The notes under the pieces: generated by a model
The model's input: only the letters and a program-made list of their open reading frames with translations
Told to the model about the DNA's origin: nothing
The model's database searches: none
Made by a program: the position numbers and the translations under genes
In this document: positions 1 through 7,595 of the stretch, in pieces
Numbering within the stretch: position 1 is the stretch's first letter
Layout: each line of letters begins with the position of its first letter
Assembly (NCBI RefSeq): GCF_028368935.1
Contig: NZ_JAQNDK010000007.1
Location: 310,001 to 374,000 of the forward strand
DNA length: 64,000 nucleotides
Source: Sorangium aterium
Lineage (GTDB): Bacteria; Myxococcota_A; Polyangia; Polyangiales; Polyangiaceae
Reading direction: 5' to 3'

Positions 1-8
1 CGATCGGC

Positions 9-728
9 TCATGTCAGCTCCTTCGAGGCCAATCGCTCCGCGTCGCGGACGAGCTCGTTCATTCGTTCTTCATCGCCGATTTGATAGTAGCCACGAATGC
101 GACCGAGCCCATCGACCAGGACGAACCATTCGCCGTGCATGATCGCGCCGAGCCCGGCCGACGGGTCGGCTCGCTCGAAGCGGATCTTGAACCCCTTCAC
201 CACCACGCGATTCAGCTCCTCGCTCCGACCGGAGAGGAACGACCAGGCACCACGGCCGCTGCTGTAGCGCGCCGCGTACGAGCGCAGCACGTCGGGTGTG
301 TCGTTCTCCGGGTCCAGCGTGATCGAGATGAGGTGGATGGGGAGCGCCTGTCCGCGCGCCGCGCTGCGCTGGGCGATCCGCTCCTGGAACGCCGCCATCT
401 GCGCCGACAGCCTCGGGCAGGACACGGGACAGCTCGCATAGAAGAAGTCGACGATCAGCGTCTGCTCGCGGAGCGACTCCCGCGTGACGGGACGAGCGTC
501 CTGATCCGTCATCGAGAACGCCGGCATCTCGCCGAGCACGGGCGGCGAGGCGGGCGCCTCGCGCACGCGCGACCGCACGCCGAGGAGCGCGATCCCCGCG
601 AGCGCAGAGACGCAGAGCCCGATCTGCACCGGGCGCAGGCGGCCGCGCCGGCGAACCGGCGCTCCGACACCTGCCAGCGATGGCCGCGAAGATGAAGATG
701 TGGAGGGGGAGAGAACCTCGTGCGGCAT
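9..728 (-). CDS. SCO1/SenC family copper-binding thioredoxin-like protein
   Basis: Sco proteins deliver copper to the CuA site of cytochrome oxidase, or act as thiol reductants, on the outer face of the cytoplasmic membrane. The 239-residue product has a basic N-terminus, one membrane segment (about residues 35-50) and a thioredoxin-like domain. The CxxxC copper motif is CPVSC (C100, C104), and the distal histidine is H198 in MHGEWFVLVDG. I chose the ATG at 728 because it leaves a compact N-terminal anchor. The open frame runs further upstream but that part has Cys/His-rich composition unlike a leader. The gene is divergent from a CcmH-like gene and near an MbnP/MbnH pair, which fits copper and cytochrome maturation. 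The family call is secure; the oxidase it serves is not in the window. Confidence 0.88.
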   Translation of the reverse strand: MPHEVLSPSTSSSSRPSLAGVGAPVRRRGRLRPVQIGLCVSALAGIALLGVRSRVREAPASPPVLGEMPAFSMTDQDARPVTRESLREQTLIVDFFYASCPVSCPRLSAQMAAFQERIAQRSAARGQALPIHLISITLDPENDTPDVLRSYAARYSSGRGAWSFLSGRSEELNRVVVKGFKIRFERADPSAGLGAIMHGEWFVLVDGLGRIRGYYQIGDEERMNELVRDAERLASKELT

Positions 729-897
729 GCGCGCGACATTAGGTCGCGCCGTGCAGGTCGAGCAATGCGTCACGGTGTCGCATCCCGTCGAACGATGCTG
801 CCCTATCGCGGCCTCCGGCGCGCATCTGGCCGCGTGGTGACCAGCGCGACATCGTGTCGCAGGGCCGTGGAGGCCGGCAGCGGTAGTCTGTTTCGCC

Positions 898-1506
898 ATG
901 AGCCAGCGAGAGCACCGCGGCGCTGCGAATGACTCGGTCCGTTCCCCTCACGGCGCGCGCGACGTGAGTTCGCCTCTGCGTGTCCGATCGCCGCGGAGTT
1001 GGCGCTGGCGCCGCGCGGTGGCGCTGGCCGCCGCCGTCGCGGGCGTGGCGCTCAGCGCTAGGGCCGAGCCCGCGCCGCCCAGCCAGGCCGCCTCCGAGCT
1101 CGTCGACTCGACCCCGGCGCCTGGCGAGAGGGCGCTTGCAGCGCGTCTGCTCGCGCCTTGTTGCTGGGATCAGACGCTCGATGTCCACGAATCGGAGGTG
1201 GCACGCGATCTTCGTCGCGAGATCCACGCGCGCCTCCGTCGGGGCGAGGCGGCCGACGCCATCGAGCAGGACCTCGTTGTGCGTTACGGCGAACGCCTCC
1301 GCGCGGCGCCCTCGTCGGGCACGCTCGGCCAGGTCGCGCTGGGATTGATGCTGGGCATCGCGGTGACCTTCCTCGGGCTCTTTGCCCTGCTGCGATCGTG
1401 GCGGAGCAACGCAGCGCAGGCCGCTCCGTCCGGAGGCACCCTTGCGGCTGCGCGCGACGAGTACGACGAGCGCCTCGACGACGAGCTCCGGGAGCGCGAC
1501 GCGTGA
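898..1506 (+). CDS. CcmH/CycL-like cytochrome c maturation protein
   Basis: CcmH-type proteins keep apocytochrome CxxCH thiols reduced before haem ligation, in the periplasm. The 202-residue product has an N-terminal hydrophobic segment (about 38-56), a helical domain with APCCW (C88, C89), then the family pattern LRREIHARLRRG and an RYGERLRAAP block. A second membrane segment lies at about 143-164 and the tail is short and acidic. The usual LRCxxC motif is replaced by two adjacent cysteines, a form I believe occurs in deltaproteobacterial homologues, so the redox chemistry may differ. It lies upstream of the MbnP-like and MbnH-like genes; the latter is a c-type cytochrome that would need this machinery. 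Confidence 0.8.
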   Translation: MSQREHRGAANDSVRSPHGARDVSSPLRVRSPRSWRWRRAVALAAAVAGVALSARAEPAPPSQAASELVDSTPAPGERALAARLLAPCCWDQTLDVHESEVARDLRREIHARLRRGEAADAIEQDLVVRYGERLRAAPSSGTLGQVALGLMLGIAVTFLGLFALLRSWRSNAAQAAPSGGTLAAARDEYDERLDDELRERDA

Positions 1507-1738
1507 GTGCACCTGCCATCCCGGTTGATTGGAGAGGAGGCTCAGCAGGGACATCTCGTTATGACCGCGGCGCAGTGGCCGCGTCGGAAAACTCTTCTCC
1601 CCGATTCGGCCGGTTCCCCTTGAAGGACGGCCACGAGCTGCGACAAATTGCTGCACCCAGGAGCGACGAATTTCGAGTAGGCTCCGCTCCGGTGCGGTGG
1701 TGACGCCGTTGTGGCTTCGTAGCTTGAAAGGTTGCCCG

Positions 1739-2599
1739 ATGGTTTGTTCAATGGCTCGTGTCACGCTCCTCGTCGTGGCCTGTCTCGCGGCTCTGAGCGG
1801 GTGCGGCGGGAGCGATGAGGACGTCGTCTCGAAGACGTTCGCGCTGCGCTTCGCCGCCAAGGTCGGCGACAGGCCGTTCTCCTGCACCGACACCTTCGAT
1901 GGAGTCGGCACGACCGGATCGTCGGTGAATGCGCTCGATTTTCGCATGTACGTCTACGACGTGCGGCTCGTTCACGGGGACGGGTCCGAGGAGCCCCTCT
2001 CGCTCGAGCAGGATGGCCAGTGGCAGCGCGACAAGATCGCGTTCCTCGACTTCGAGGACGGCACGGGCTCCTGCGAGACCGGCAGCCCGGAGACGAGGAC
2101 CGAGGTCGTCGGCACTGCCCCCGCCGGCGATTACGCTGGTGTCAGGTTCAACGTGGGCTTGCCCCCGGAGATGAACCACCTGGACGCGGCGACGGCCCCG
2201 GCGCCACTGAACATTCCCGGTATGTGGTGGTCGTGGAAGGGCGGCTACAAGTTCGTGCGCCTCGACCTCATCTCGACGATGAACTCGACGTACTTCTTCC
2301 ACCTCGGGGGTACGAAGTGCGAGGGTACCGTGAGCGAGGGTTACTCGTGCGCCGCTGACAACCTCGCCGAGATACGTATCGACGGGGTCGACCCGGATTC
2401 GAGCACCATCGTTTTTGATATCGCCAGATTCTATGCCGAGTCCGATCTCGACCACCAGGTCGACGGCGAGACGGATCGCACCTCCGGTTGCATGTCCTTC
2501 GAGGGCGACCCAGAATGCCCGCCCGTCTTCAAGGCGCTCGGAATGGGCTTCGATGGCGTGAACCCGTCCGCTGCGCAGACCGCCTTCCGGGTGGAGTGA
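1739..2599 (+). CDS. MbnP-like lipoprotein (metallo-mystery pair, four-Cys family)
   Basis: This is the substrate partner of the MbnP/MbnH pair, in which the di-haem enzyme MbnH oxidises a tryptophan of MbnP to kynurenine to create a copper site. The predicted 286-residue product has a lipoprotein signal with lipobox LSGC (C22). Paired cysteines follow at 49/112, 194/204 and 251/260. A Trp-rich block, GMWWSWKGGYKF (W163, W164, W166), matches the region where the modified Trp lies in characterised members. The ATG at 1739 is preceded by GAAAGG at suitable spacing; the ATG at 1751 is an alternative. One base separates its stop from the next start. The family call is strong; the modification is inferred from the family. 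Confidence 0.85.
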   Translation: MVCSMARVTLLVVACLAALSGCGGSDEDVVSKTFALRFAAKVGDRPFSCTDTFDGVGTTGSSVNALDFRMYVYDVRLVHGDGSEEPLSLEQDGQWQRDKIAFLDFEDGTGSCETGSPETRTEVVGTAPAGDYAGVRFNVGLPPEMNHLDAATAPAPLNIPGMWWSWKGGYKFVRLDLISTMNSTYFFHLGGTKCEGTVSEGYSCAADNLAEIRIDGVDPDSSTIVFDIARFYAESDLDHQVDGETDRTSGCMSFEGDPECPPVFKALGMGFDGVNPSAAQTAFRVE

Positions 2600-2600
2600 G

Positions 2601-3134
2601 ATGTACCTCCTTGGAACAGGGACCTGCCTGCTCGCGCCGCTCTTGGTCTGTGCGCTTGCCGGCTGCGGTGCCTCCGACGAGGGCATGGATGGCCCGAGCG
2701 ACGCGGAGATCCTCCCGGGCGACCCTCGCTTCGAGCGCGATCCGGCGCTCGACGTGGAGAACATCAGCGCCGCTGCGGAGAAGCGCAGCCACAACATGGG
2801 GCAGAACTGCTTCGGCTGCCATCAGCCCCACGGGCCTGGCAAGGGGATCTTCACCACGGCCGGGACGGTATACGCGCCGTCGGGCGCGCCGGTGACAGGC
2901 GGAGCGGTCGAGCTCCGCACGGCCGGCGGAGGCGAGGGAGATCTCGTGCTCTCCGTTGCCATTGACGGGAACGGGAACTTCTTCACGACCGAGCCGCTGC
3001 CCTTCCCGGACCAAGCGCTGTTCTTCTTCCTCCGGTCCCAAGACGGCGAGGGGACCAACGAGATGCCGTTTCCAACCATCTCTGGAGCGTGTAACCTGTG
3101 TCACAACGAACAGCGCCGCATTCTGCTGGAGTGA
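2601..3134 (+). CDS. Small lipoprotein with two CxxCH haem motifs
   Basis: The predicted 177-residue lipoprotein has lipobox LAGC at C22. Two haem c motifs lie near either end: CFGCH (70-74) and CNLCH (154-158). Between them sits a beta-rich segment starting GTVYAPSGAPVTGGAVELR, which resembles a carboxypeptidase-regulatory-like fold. It starts one base after the MbnP-like stop, and its own stop overlaps a GTG for the MbnH-like gene, so the three are probably translationally coupled. A role in moving electrons to or from the peroxidase is an inference from position and haem motifs. I do not recognise a named family. Confidence 0.72.
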   Translation: MYLLGTGTCLLAPLLVCALAGCGASDEGMDGPSDAEILPGDPRFERDPALDVENISAAAEKRSHNMGQNCFGCHQPHGPGKGIFTTAGTVYAPSGAPVTGGAVELRTAGGGEGDLVLSVAIDGNGNFFTTEPLPFPDQALFFFLRSQDGEGTNEMPFPTISGACNLCHNEQRRILLE

Positions 3135-4270
3135 TCCGCGCGAGCACGTCGGCGGCGCTCGTCGCGCTCGCGGCGGCGTCATGTGGGAGCGAGACGGAAG
3201 CGACCTTGCCGGTCGACAGCTACGAGCTCGCCTTGCCGGTCGGCTTCCCGAAGCCGTGGGTGCCGCCCGACAACCCGATGAGCGAGGCGAAGGTCGCGCT
3301 CGGGCGCGCCCTGTTCTTCGACGAGCGCCTGTCGGGCAACGGGACCATGGCGTGCGCCTCGTGTCACGAGCGCGACAGGGGGTTTGCCGACGGCAAGCCT
3401 ACCCCGACAGGCTCGACAGGGGACGCGATCCCGCGCAACGCGATGGGGCTGGCCAACGTCGCCTATTTCCCGCTGCTCACGTGGGGCAACCCCACGCTGT
3501 CGTCGCTCGAGGAGCAAGCGCTCGTCCCGATGTTCGGCGAGAACCCGGTCGAGCTCGGGATCACCGGGGCCGAGGACGTCGTTCTCGACCGGCTCCGCAA
3601 CGATGAGGCGTACAACGCCGCGTTCGTCGCCGCCTTCCCCGGCGAGAGCGAGCCGATCACGTTCGATACCGTCGTGAAGGCGATCGCGACGTTCGAGAGG
3701 ACGCTCCTCTCCGGGCGCTCCGCGTACGATCGTTATACCTACGGCGGAGAGGCGGGAGCGATGTCCGACGCGGCGTTGCGCGGCATGGACCTCTTCTTCT
3801 CCGAGCGGCTCGAGTGTTATCACTGCCACAGCGGGATCAACCTCACGACCGCCTTCCGGAGCGCCGAGACGAAGCAGGCGGAGATGGATTTCCACAACAC
3901 CGGCCTCTACAACCTCGGCTCGGACGGGGACTATCCGCCCGGCGGAGAGGGGCTGTTCGAGTTCACCGGCGACCCGGCGGACAAGGGGAAATTCCGCGTG
4001 CCTTCGCTGCGCAACGTGGAGCTGACGGCGCCTTACATGCACGACGGGAGCGTGGCCACCCTGGAGGAGGTCGTCGACCACTATGCCGCAGGAGGCAGGA
4101 CCATCGACGACGGGCCGTTCGCAGGCGTGGGCAGCGAGAACCCGAACAAGAGCACGCTCGTCAGGGCTTTCACCATCACGCCGGAGGAGAAGGCGGACGT
4201 CGTGGCCTTCATGAAGAGCTTGACCGATCCGGAGTTCGCAGCCGTGGTGGACGGCGCGCCGGCGCCGTAG
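3131..4270 (+). CDS. MbnH-like di-haem cytochrome c peroxidase (MXAN_0977 family)
   Basis: This is a di-haem peroxidase of the MauG/CcpA superfamily, predicted to modify the MbnP-like protein in the periplasm. From the GTG at 3131 it gives 379 residues with a lipoprotein-type signal (LAAASC) and two haem motifs, CASCH (about 75-79) and CYHCH (about 229-233). The core blocks FADGKPTPTGSTGDAIPRNA and YMHDGSVATLEEVVDHYAAGG are typical of this subfamily. The GTG at 3131 overlaps the upstream stop by four bases (GTGA). A GTG at 3098 in the same frame would give a longer leader. The gene converges on the SDR gene. Confidence 0.85.
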   Translation: MIRASTSAALVALAAASCGSETEATLPVDSYELALPVGFPKPWVPPDNPMSEAKVALGRALFFDERLSGNGTMACASCHERDRGFADGKPTPTGSTGDAIPRNAMGLANVAYFPLLTWGNPTLSSLEEQALVPMFGENPVELGITGAEDVVLDRLRNDEAYNAAFVAAFPGESEPITFDTVVKAIATFERTLLSGRSAYDRYTYGGEAGAMSDAALRGMDLFFSERLECYHCHSGINLTTAFRSAETKQAEMDFHNTGLYNLGSDGDYPPGGEGLFEFTGDPADKGKFRVPSLRNVELTAPYMHDGSVATLEEVVDHYAAGGRTIDDGPFAGVGSENPNKSTLVRAFTITPEEKADVVAFMKSLTDPEFAAVVDGAPAP

Positions 4271-4294
4271 CCGGGTGGGTGGCAGTTCCATCGG

Positions 4295-5065
4295 TTACAT
4301 CGGTCGGCCCCCGCTCGCGCGGACGATCTCCCCCGTGACCGCGGTGTTCGCCGCCGAGCACAGGAACACGATCGTTGACGCCACCTCCTCCGGCCGCAGC
4401 AGCCGCCCCACGGGATAGGCCTTCCCGCGCTGCGCGACGAACTCCGGTGATACATGCGCGCTCACCTTGTCGGTCAGCGTCAAGCCCGGCGCCACCACGT
4501 TGGCCAAGATCCCGTGCGGCCCGAGCTCGCGCGCGAGCACGGACGTGAGCCCGTGGAGCGCCGCCTTGGCGGCGGCGTACGGCCCTGCGCCTACCACCCC
4601 GTCGAGCGCCACGCCCGAGAAGATGTTGACGATCCGCCCCCATCCGCGCGCGCGCATCGAGGGCACCGCGGCCTGGATCGCGGCGAAGGCGCCGTCGATG
4701 TTGTCGTGGATGACGCCCTGCCACTCCGCGAGCGGGATGTCCTCGAAGCGCGGCGCTTCCCAGGGCAGGCGCTCGCTCCATCGGACAGCGTTGTTGACGA
4801 GCACATCGATCTGCCCGAAGCGCGCCAGCGTGGCCGCGACCGCCCCCTTGGCCGACTCGACCGATCCGAGGTCGAGCTCCAGCGCGAGCGCCTCGCCGCC
4901 TCGCCGCTCGATCTCCTGCACGACCTCTCGGGCCTTCTCCCGCTCGCTCCGGTAGGTGAGCGCCACGCGGGCCCCCTCGGCCGCGAGCTGCAACGCCACC
5001 TCCTTGCCGATCCCCTGCGAGCCACCGGTCACCAGCGCGCCTCTCTTCTCCAGCCCCAGATCCAT
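4295..5065 (-). CDS. SDR family oxidoreductase
   Basis: Short-chain dehydrogenase/reductase of 256 residues using NAD(P)H; substrate unknown. The Rossmann motif TGGSQGIG is at the N-terminus. NNAV stands in the NNAG position, followed by the serine of IFSGVALDG and the catalytic YAAAK. The C-terminal end GRLLRPEEVASTIVFLCS...GEIVRASGG is typical of FabG-like members. The ATG at 5065 follows GAGGTG. A longer open frame continues upstream but overlaps the divergent TetR gene and its operator. Control by that regulator is likely from the layout. Confidence 0.88.
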   Translation of the reverse strand: MDLGLEKRGALVTGGSQGIGKEVALQLAAEGARVALTYRSEREKAREVVQEIERRGGEALALELDLGSVESAKGAVAATLARFGQIDVLVNNAVRWSERLPWEAPRFEDIPLAEWQGVIHDNIDGAFAAIQAAVPSMRARGWGRIVNIFSGVALDGVVGAGPYAAAKAALHGLTSVLARELGPHGILANVVAPGLTLTDKVSAHVSPEFVAQRGKAYPVGRLLRPEEVASTIVFLCSAANTAVTGEIVRASGGRPM

Positions 5066-5100
5066 GTGACACCTCGCTTTCGACAGGAAGGTAAACAAAA

Positions 5101-5139
5101 TGGAAGAAACTTCCAAGATAAAATTGGAAGAATCTTCCA
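5101..5139. promoter_or_regulatory. Two identical palindromes: candidate TetR operators
   Basis: In the gap between the divergent SDR and TetR genes lie two perfect inverted repeats with 6-bp arms, TGGAAG-AAA-CTTCCA (5101-5115) and TGGAAG-AAT-CTTCCA (5125-5139). Their centres are 24 bp apart. Position, symmetry and duplication fit operator sites bound by the adjacent TetR protein to repress both genes. The symmetry is seen directly; the function is inferred. Confidence 0.65.
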
Positions 5140-5185
5140 GTTGGGCCTGCTGGTCAGCGGTGCGCGGCTGGGGTAGGGGAGGGCC

Positions 5186-5878
5186 ATGGCCGTGGCTCGA
5201 CAGAACGGCGTGGCCCGCCGGGAGGCGCTGCTGGACGCGGCGCTCCGCTGCTTCGAGCAGCGGGGCCTCTTGCGCACAGGCATCGAGGACGTCCGCAAGG
5301 AGGCGGGCGCGAGCCCTTCGAGCGTGTACCACCTCTTCGAGGACTTCCCGGCGCTGGTGGCGGCGCTGCTGGAGCGGACCTTCGAGCGGCTGGTGGGGTA
5401 CGTGACCGCGCGCGTGCTCGACGCGAGGACGGCGCGCTCGGCGGTGCGGGCGCTGGTGGAGGCGCACTTGACCTGGGTGTTCGACCACGAGGCCGAGGCG
5501 CGCTTCATGTACCAGGCGCTCGCGCTGGAGCTCGACGGGCATCACCGCGCCGCGCTCCGGGAGACCAAGGCGCGGCTCAAGGCGGAGACGGTCGCGCACC
5601 TCTCGGAGCTCGGCGTCCTCTCCGGGGCGTGCTCGTCCGAGGCGATGGTCGACGTCGTGCTGCTCGGGCCGGCGCATCAGGCCTGCCGCGCCTACCTCTC
5701 CGGTTCAGGCGCCGTGGACCCCACGTGGATGAAGGAGACCCTGCCCGAGCTCGCATGCGCAGCGATGGGCAAGGTCGACCCGGCGCAACCGGCGGCACGG
5801 ACAGGGCGGCGCGCCGGTGGCGGGGAGCCGCGTCAGCAGGCCGGCGGGAGACGGAAAGGCAAGCTCGAGATCGGCTAG
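5186..5878 (+). CDS. TetR/AcrR family transcriptional regulator
   Basis: A 230-residue DNA-binding repressor. The N-terminal helix-turn-helix (about residues 10-60) reads REALLDAALRCFEQRG...GIEDVRKEAGASPSSVYHLFED, the classic TetR pattern. The rest is a helical ligand domain with an acidic/basic tail rich in Arg and Gly (about 200-230). The ATG is preceded by GGGGAGG. It is divergent from the SDR reductase gene with two identical palindromes between, so it probably controls itself and the reductase. The ligand is unknown. Confidence 0.88.
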   Translation: MAVARQNGVARREALLDAALRCFEQRGLLRTGIEDVRKEAGASPSSVYHLFEDFPALVAALLERTFERLVGYVTARVLDARTARSAVRALVEAHLTWVFDHEAEARFMYQALALELDGHHRAALRETKARLKAETVAHLSELGVLSGACSSEAMVDVVLLGPAHQACRAYLSGSGAVDPTWMKETLPELACAAMGKVDPAQPAARTGRRAGGGEPRQQAGGRRKGKLEIG

Positions 5879-5979
5879 GCGCATCCGCCGAATGCGCATC
5901 GAGGACGACGCCCCCTGTGCGCTCGCCGCCTCATGGTCATCCAAGTCGCGTCGCAAGTGAACAGCCAGGCCTTTGATGC

Positions 5980-6588
5980 TCATCGCGACTTCACTGTCCG
6001 GGCCAAATCCTCCGTGGTTACCCGGAGTTCGATGATGTCGCGCAGCGCGCCGATGGCCTTCGCGCGCCGCTTGTAGAGCGTAGAGAGAGGTAGCCCCGCG
6101 CCTTCCGCCACCTGGGCCATCGGGATCCCATCCAGATCGTGTGCCACGAGAACAAAGCGCAGCTTCGGATCGAGCTCGTTCACCGCGTCGATGGTGCCCG
6201 TTCTGATGCTGTCGGATTCCATCGCGGCGAAGGCATCCGGCGCGGGATCGGCGAGTTCGATCAAATCGACAAGCTCCTCCCTGCGGCGCCGCATACGCTC
6301 GTGATAGTGCGAGGCAACGTGTACGGTGATCGCGTTCAACCAGCGTTCCGGCCTGCCGCGCTTCGGATCGAACCTGGGCCAGCTCTCCCAGGCGGTGAGC
6401 CAGACCTGCCCTGCCACGTCGGTACGATGGCACCGTGGGACCCCCAGCCTCCCCAGCAAGCTCAGCACGGCACGAACGAGCGCTGGGCAAAACAGGCGCG
6501 CGTGCGCGTCGGCTCGCTCGTCTTCATTCGACGGACGACCCGTGGCTTCACCCTCCCCCGACGGCGATGGACAGCTGCGCTCATCCAT
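5980..6588 (-). CDS. ECF-type RNA polymerase sigma factor
   Basis: A 202-residue sigma-70 family protein. Region 2 is at about residues 35-100 (DVAGQVWLTAWESWPRFDP...RPERWLNAITVHVASHYHERMRRRRE). Region 4 is at about 130-185 (LDPKLRFVLVAHDLDGIPMAQVAEGAGLPLSTLYKRRAKAI). Its ATG overlaps the end of the upstream frameshifted membrane-protein gene by eight bases, so the two are translationally coupled. A second, larger sigma factor gene lies further upstream on the same strand. The targets are unknown. Confidence 0.85.
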   Translation of the reverse strand: MDERSCPSPSGEGEATGRPSNEDERADAHARLFCPALVRAVLSLLGRLGVPRCHRTDVAGQVWLTAWESWPRFDPKRGRPERWLNAITVHVASHYHERMRRRREELVDLIELADPAPDAFAAMESDSIRTGTIDAVNELDPKLRFVLVAHDLDGIPMAQVAEGAGLPLSTLYKRRAKAIGALRDIIELRVTTEDLARTVKSR

Positions 6589-7479
6589 GGCTCCCCACTC
6601 CCGGAAGTGTCGTGTTCAGCGGAGAGCGCTCCGCGTCCTCCCAGTCGGACGCACTGGCCGCGCTCGCCCCCCCTTCATCCTGCTGTACTGGGAAGCTCGT
6701 CAGCGCCCCAGCGCGACGGGCGAGCTCCGACCCAGCGGCGGCGCGGACAGGGAGCGGCGACCGAAGCCGCGGCAGTGGAGGCGGTGGGAGCTTCGCCCGC
6801 GGGCTCCTGGCCGCCTGCTCGGGAGACGGCACCACGGGCGGAGGAACGTCGAGCGCACGAGAAGGCGTCGTCGGCGGAAGTGGCGGCACCGAGGTCGGCG
6901 CGGGTGACGACAGCGGACGCGCAGAGCTCTCCCGCCTGGTGACGGGCTCGCCGACCGGGATCACCATGGTCTCCTCTGCGTTTGCTCGATAGTCGTCGTG
7001 CAGCCGCCACAGGCGCTCCCAGTACCGCGCAGGCGTGCCGGTGAAGGCCTCCAGCTGCCGGGGGCAAGGCCGGGGGTCATAGGAAGGTCGCTCCTGAGCA
7101 GCTGCTCCACCTCTCTCGGCGATAGCCCCGTGCTCTCGGCCAGCTTTCTCCTCCACGAAGGGATCGTCGCGCAGAACGACTCGAGGACCCTTCCTGGCCA
7201 GGGGACCTGGCGCGCGCGGGCGTCTGTCAGCTCCGCGAGCGCCGCATCGACATGACAGTCCAGAAGACGCCGGAATCGGTCCCGCTCCCCTGCTGCCTGC
7301 TCCTTCGCATCGGTGAGGGTCGACGTCTCGTCATCATGCGCGTGCTCGCGCGCCTCACGGAGCCCGCGCTCGCGTCCCAGCGCTTCGCGCGCGGTGACCG
7401 CGAAACCGATTGCGACGCAGGCGATCATCGCGAGCCCGAGCGGCGAGACGAGCCACATCGCACCCAGCATCTCCTCCAT
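6581..7479 (-). pseudogene. Membrane protein with HigA/XRE-like segment, split by a 1-nt frameshift
   Basis: Starts at the ATG at 7479 after a strong AGGAGGG site. The first frame gives a membrane helix (MWLVSPLGLAMIACVAIG), a charged helical region, and the start of a HigA-like helix-turn-helix (KLAESTGLSPREVEQLLRSD). The match then continues in another frame as QLEAFTGTPARYWERLWRLH, followed by a Pro-rich tail that ends eight bases inside the next sigma gene. The frames join at a run of five G (7060-7064; C on the coding strand); one extra base would restore about 299 residues. Tight coupling to the next gene supports the second frame. It may be a true mutation, a sequencing error or recoding. 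Function unknown, probably linked to the flanking sigma factors. Confidence 0.6.
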
Positions 7480-7595
7480 GTTCCCTCCTGAACCGTGAGC
7501 ATTCCTGTCCAACGCATGGCAGAGCTCGGCCTTGTGCTGCCTCACGACAGCACCGACCTCACCGCTTGCTTGGCTGTTGATGGACAGCCGAGCCG

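Noticed and set aside
5879-5897. Hairpin GCGCAT/ATGCGC between TetR and the sigma gene as a terminator
   Set aside because: The stem is only six bases with no T run; too weak to list as a terminator.
5896-5911. 16-base sequence shared with 17489-17504 (GCATCGAGGACGACGC)
   Set aside because: One copy is intergenic and one is coding; it is short, without symmetry, and could arise by chance in GC-rich DNA.
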